From assembly GCF_049673005.1 (NCBI RefSeq), contig NZ_JBATXB010000036.1:1-13915 (forward strand): a stretch of DNA of 13,915 nucleotides. The letters are read 5' to 3'. Each line of letters opens with the position of its first letter. Positions within the stretch are counted from its first letter, which is position 1. Of this stretch, positions 13,571 to 13,915 are shown in pieces. The notes under the pieces are model-generated. The model was given only the letters and a program-made list of their open reading frames with translations, searched no databases and had not been told where the DNA came from. The position numbers were made by a program, and so were the translations under genes. The stretch comes from Carnobacterium_A sp049673005 (GTDB lineage: Bacteria > Bacillota > Bacilli > Lactobacillales > Carnobacteriaceae).

Positions 13571-13909
13571 ATGAAAAAAGATCCAATGGCTTACCACGAA
13601 GTATCGAATGAAGACGAGTTATTAGAAAGTTTAAGCAATAGAGAATTTAACATTCTTATAAAAGGTGAATACAATGAAAAAGTTAAGCAATTAGTCAAAA
13701 CTAGATTATCAGATACTGAAATGATTGGATTGGAATTAGGTTCAGGAGGATCTGTATCACTTTTTTCTGAATTAATATACATTATTCTAAATTTATTTAG
13801 TGAACAAGCTAAAATAGACAAACAATTGGAAAGTAAAATCCGACAATATAATTTTAAATTCGATGAGAATAAAAATATTTTACTTTATTTAAGACAACTT
13901 GATTATTAA
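13571..13909 (+). CDS. Hypothetical protein with central hydrophobic Gly/Ser segment, 112 residues
   Basis: The ATG at 13571 follows AGGAGGA about seven bases upstream, a strong site. Residues 11-46 form a small alpha/beta segment: VSNEDELLESLSNREFNILIKGEYNEKVKQLV, reading as helix, strand (NILIKGEY), helix. Residues about 50-77 are hydrophobic and Gly/Ser-rich (GLELGSGGSVSLFSELIYIILNLF). The end returns to a polar strand pair (YNFKFDENKNILLYLRQLDY). The layout, with a helix, an I-x-I-x-GE strand, a Gly-rich membrane-like insert and a terminal strand pair, reminds me of small glycine-zipper proteins of unknown function in Firmicutes. I recall this as a pattern and cannot name a family. No enzyme motif is visible. 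It has its own promoter and no neighbour in the operon. Confidence 0.65.
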   Translation: MKKDPMAYHEVSNEDELLESLSNREFNILIKGEYNEKVKQLVKTRLSDTEMIGLELGSGGSVSLFSELIYIILNLFSEQAKIDKQLESKIRQYNFKFDENKNILLYLRQLDY

Positions 13910-13915
13910 GAATCT

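Overview
The window is AT-rich, with A/T-heavy spacers, strong AGGAGG-type ribosome binding sites, a Gram-positive lipobox lipoprotein, Spx, a FloT/YuaF-type pair and a YsnF/YflT-type stress protein. This points to a low-GC Firmicute. The IS30-type relic and the small-protein content suggest Lactobacillales, perhaps Carnobacteriaceae; the genus is a guess from memory of families, not a search result.

Layout. (1) Positions 1-4300 look like a stress and envelope block. It holds the start of a GspA-like family 8 glycosyltransferase (minus), a 71-residue orphan, a LapA-domain membrane protein, a convergent YsnF/YflT-type stress protein whose C-terminus carries an EF-hand-like calcium loop, a divergent 353-residue four-helix coiled-coil membrane protein, and the thiol-stress regulator Spx. 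Three strong hairpin terminators and several good sigma-A promoters separate these units. (2) Positions 4300-9200 look like an accessory and decaying zone. It has a heavily mutated IS30-family transposase relic (minus, 4396-5154), a BltD-like polyamine acetyltransferase, a membrane-anchored HExxH peptidase beside a four-helix membrane protein, tiny two-helix membrane proteins (one apparently frameshifted), a lipoprotein, and a frameshifted membrane-anchored gene just upstream of it. (3) Positions 9200-10490 hold a CsaA/MetRS-C-terminus-type tRNA-binding protein with a strong terminator, then a TehB-like SAM methyltransferase. (4) Positions 10650-12805 hold a YuaF(NfeD)-FloT(flotillin) operon on the minus strand. 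Just past its end is a 44-nt tRNA-minihelix-like element. (5) Positions 13212-13909 hold another tiny two-helix membrane protein and a 112-residue protein of unknown function.

How it fits together. GspA, YsnF/YflT, the LapA-like protein, Spx and the flotillin pair all belong to families tied to envelope or general stress. Several unrelated units serving that theme lie in one stretch. No phage module, CRISPR array, restriction system or complete mobile element is visible. The most unusual signals are the tRNA-minihelix-like element after floT, the EF-hand-like tail on the YsnF homologue, and a previously unlabelled family of about 60-residue two-helix peptides with three copies here, one of them broken.
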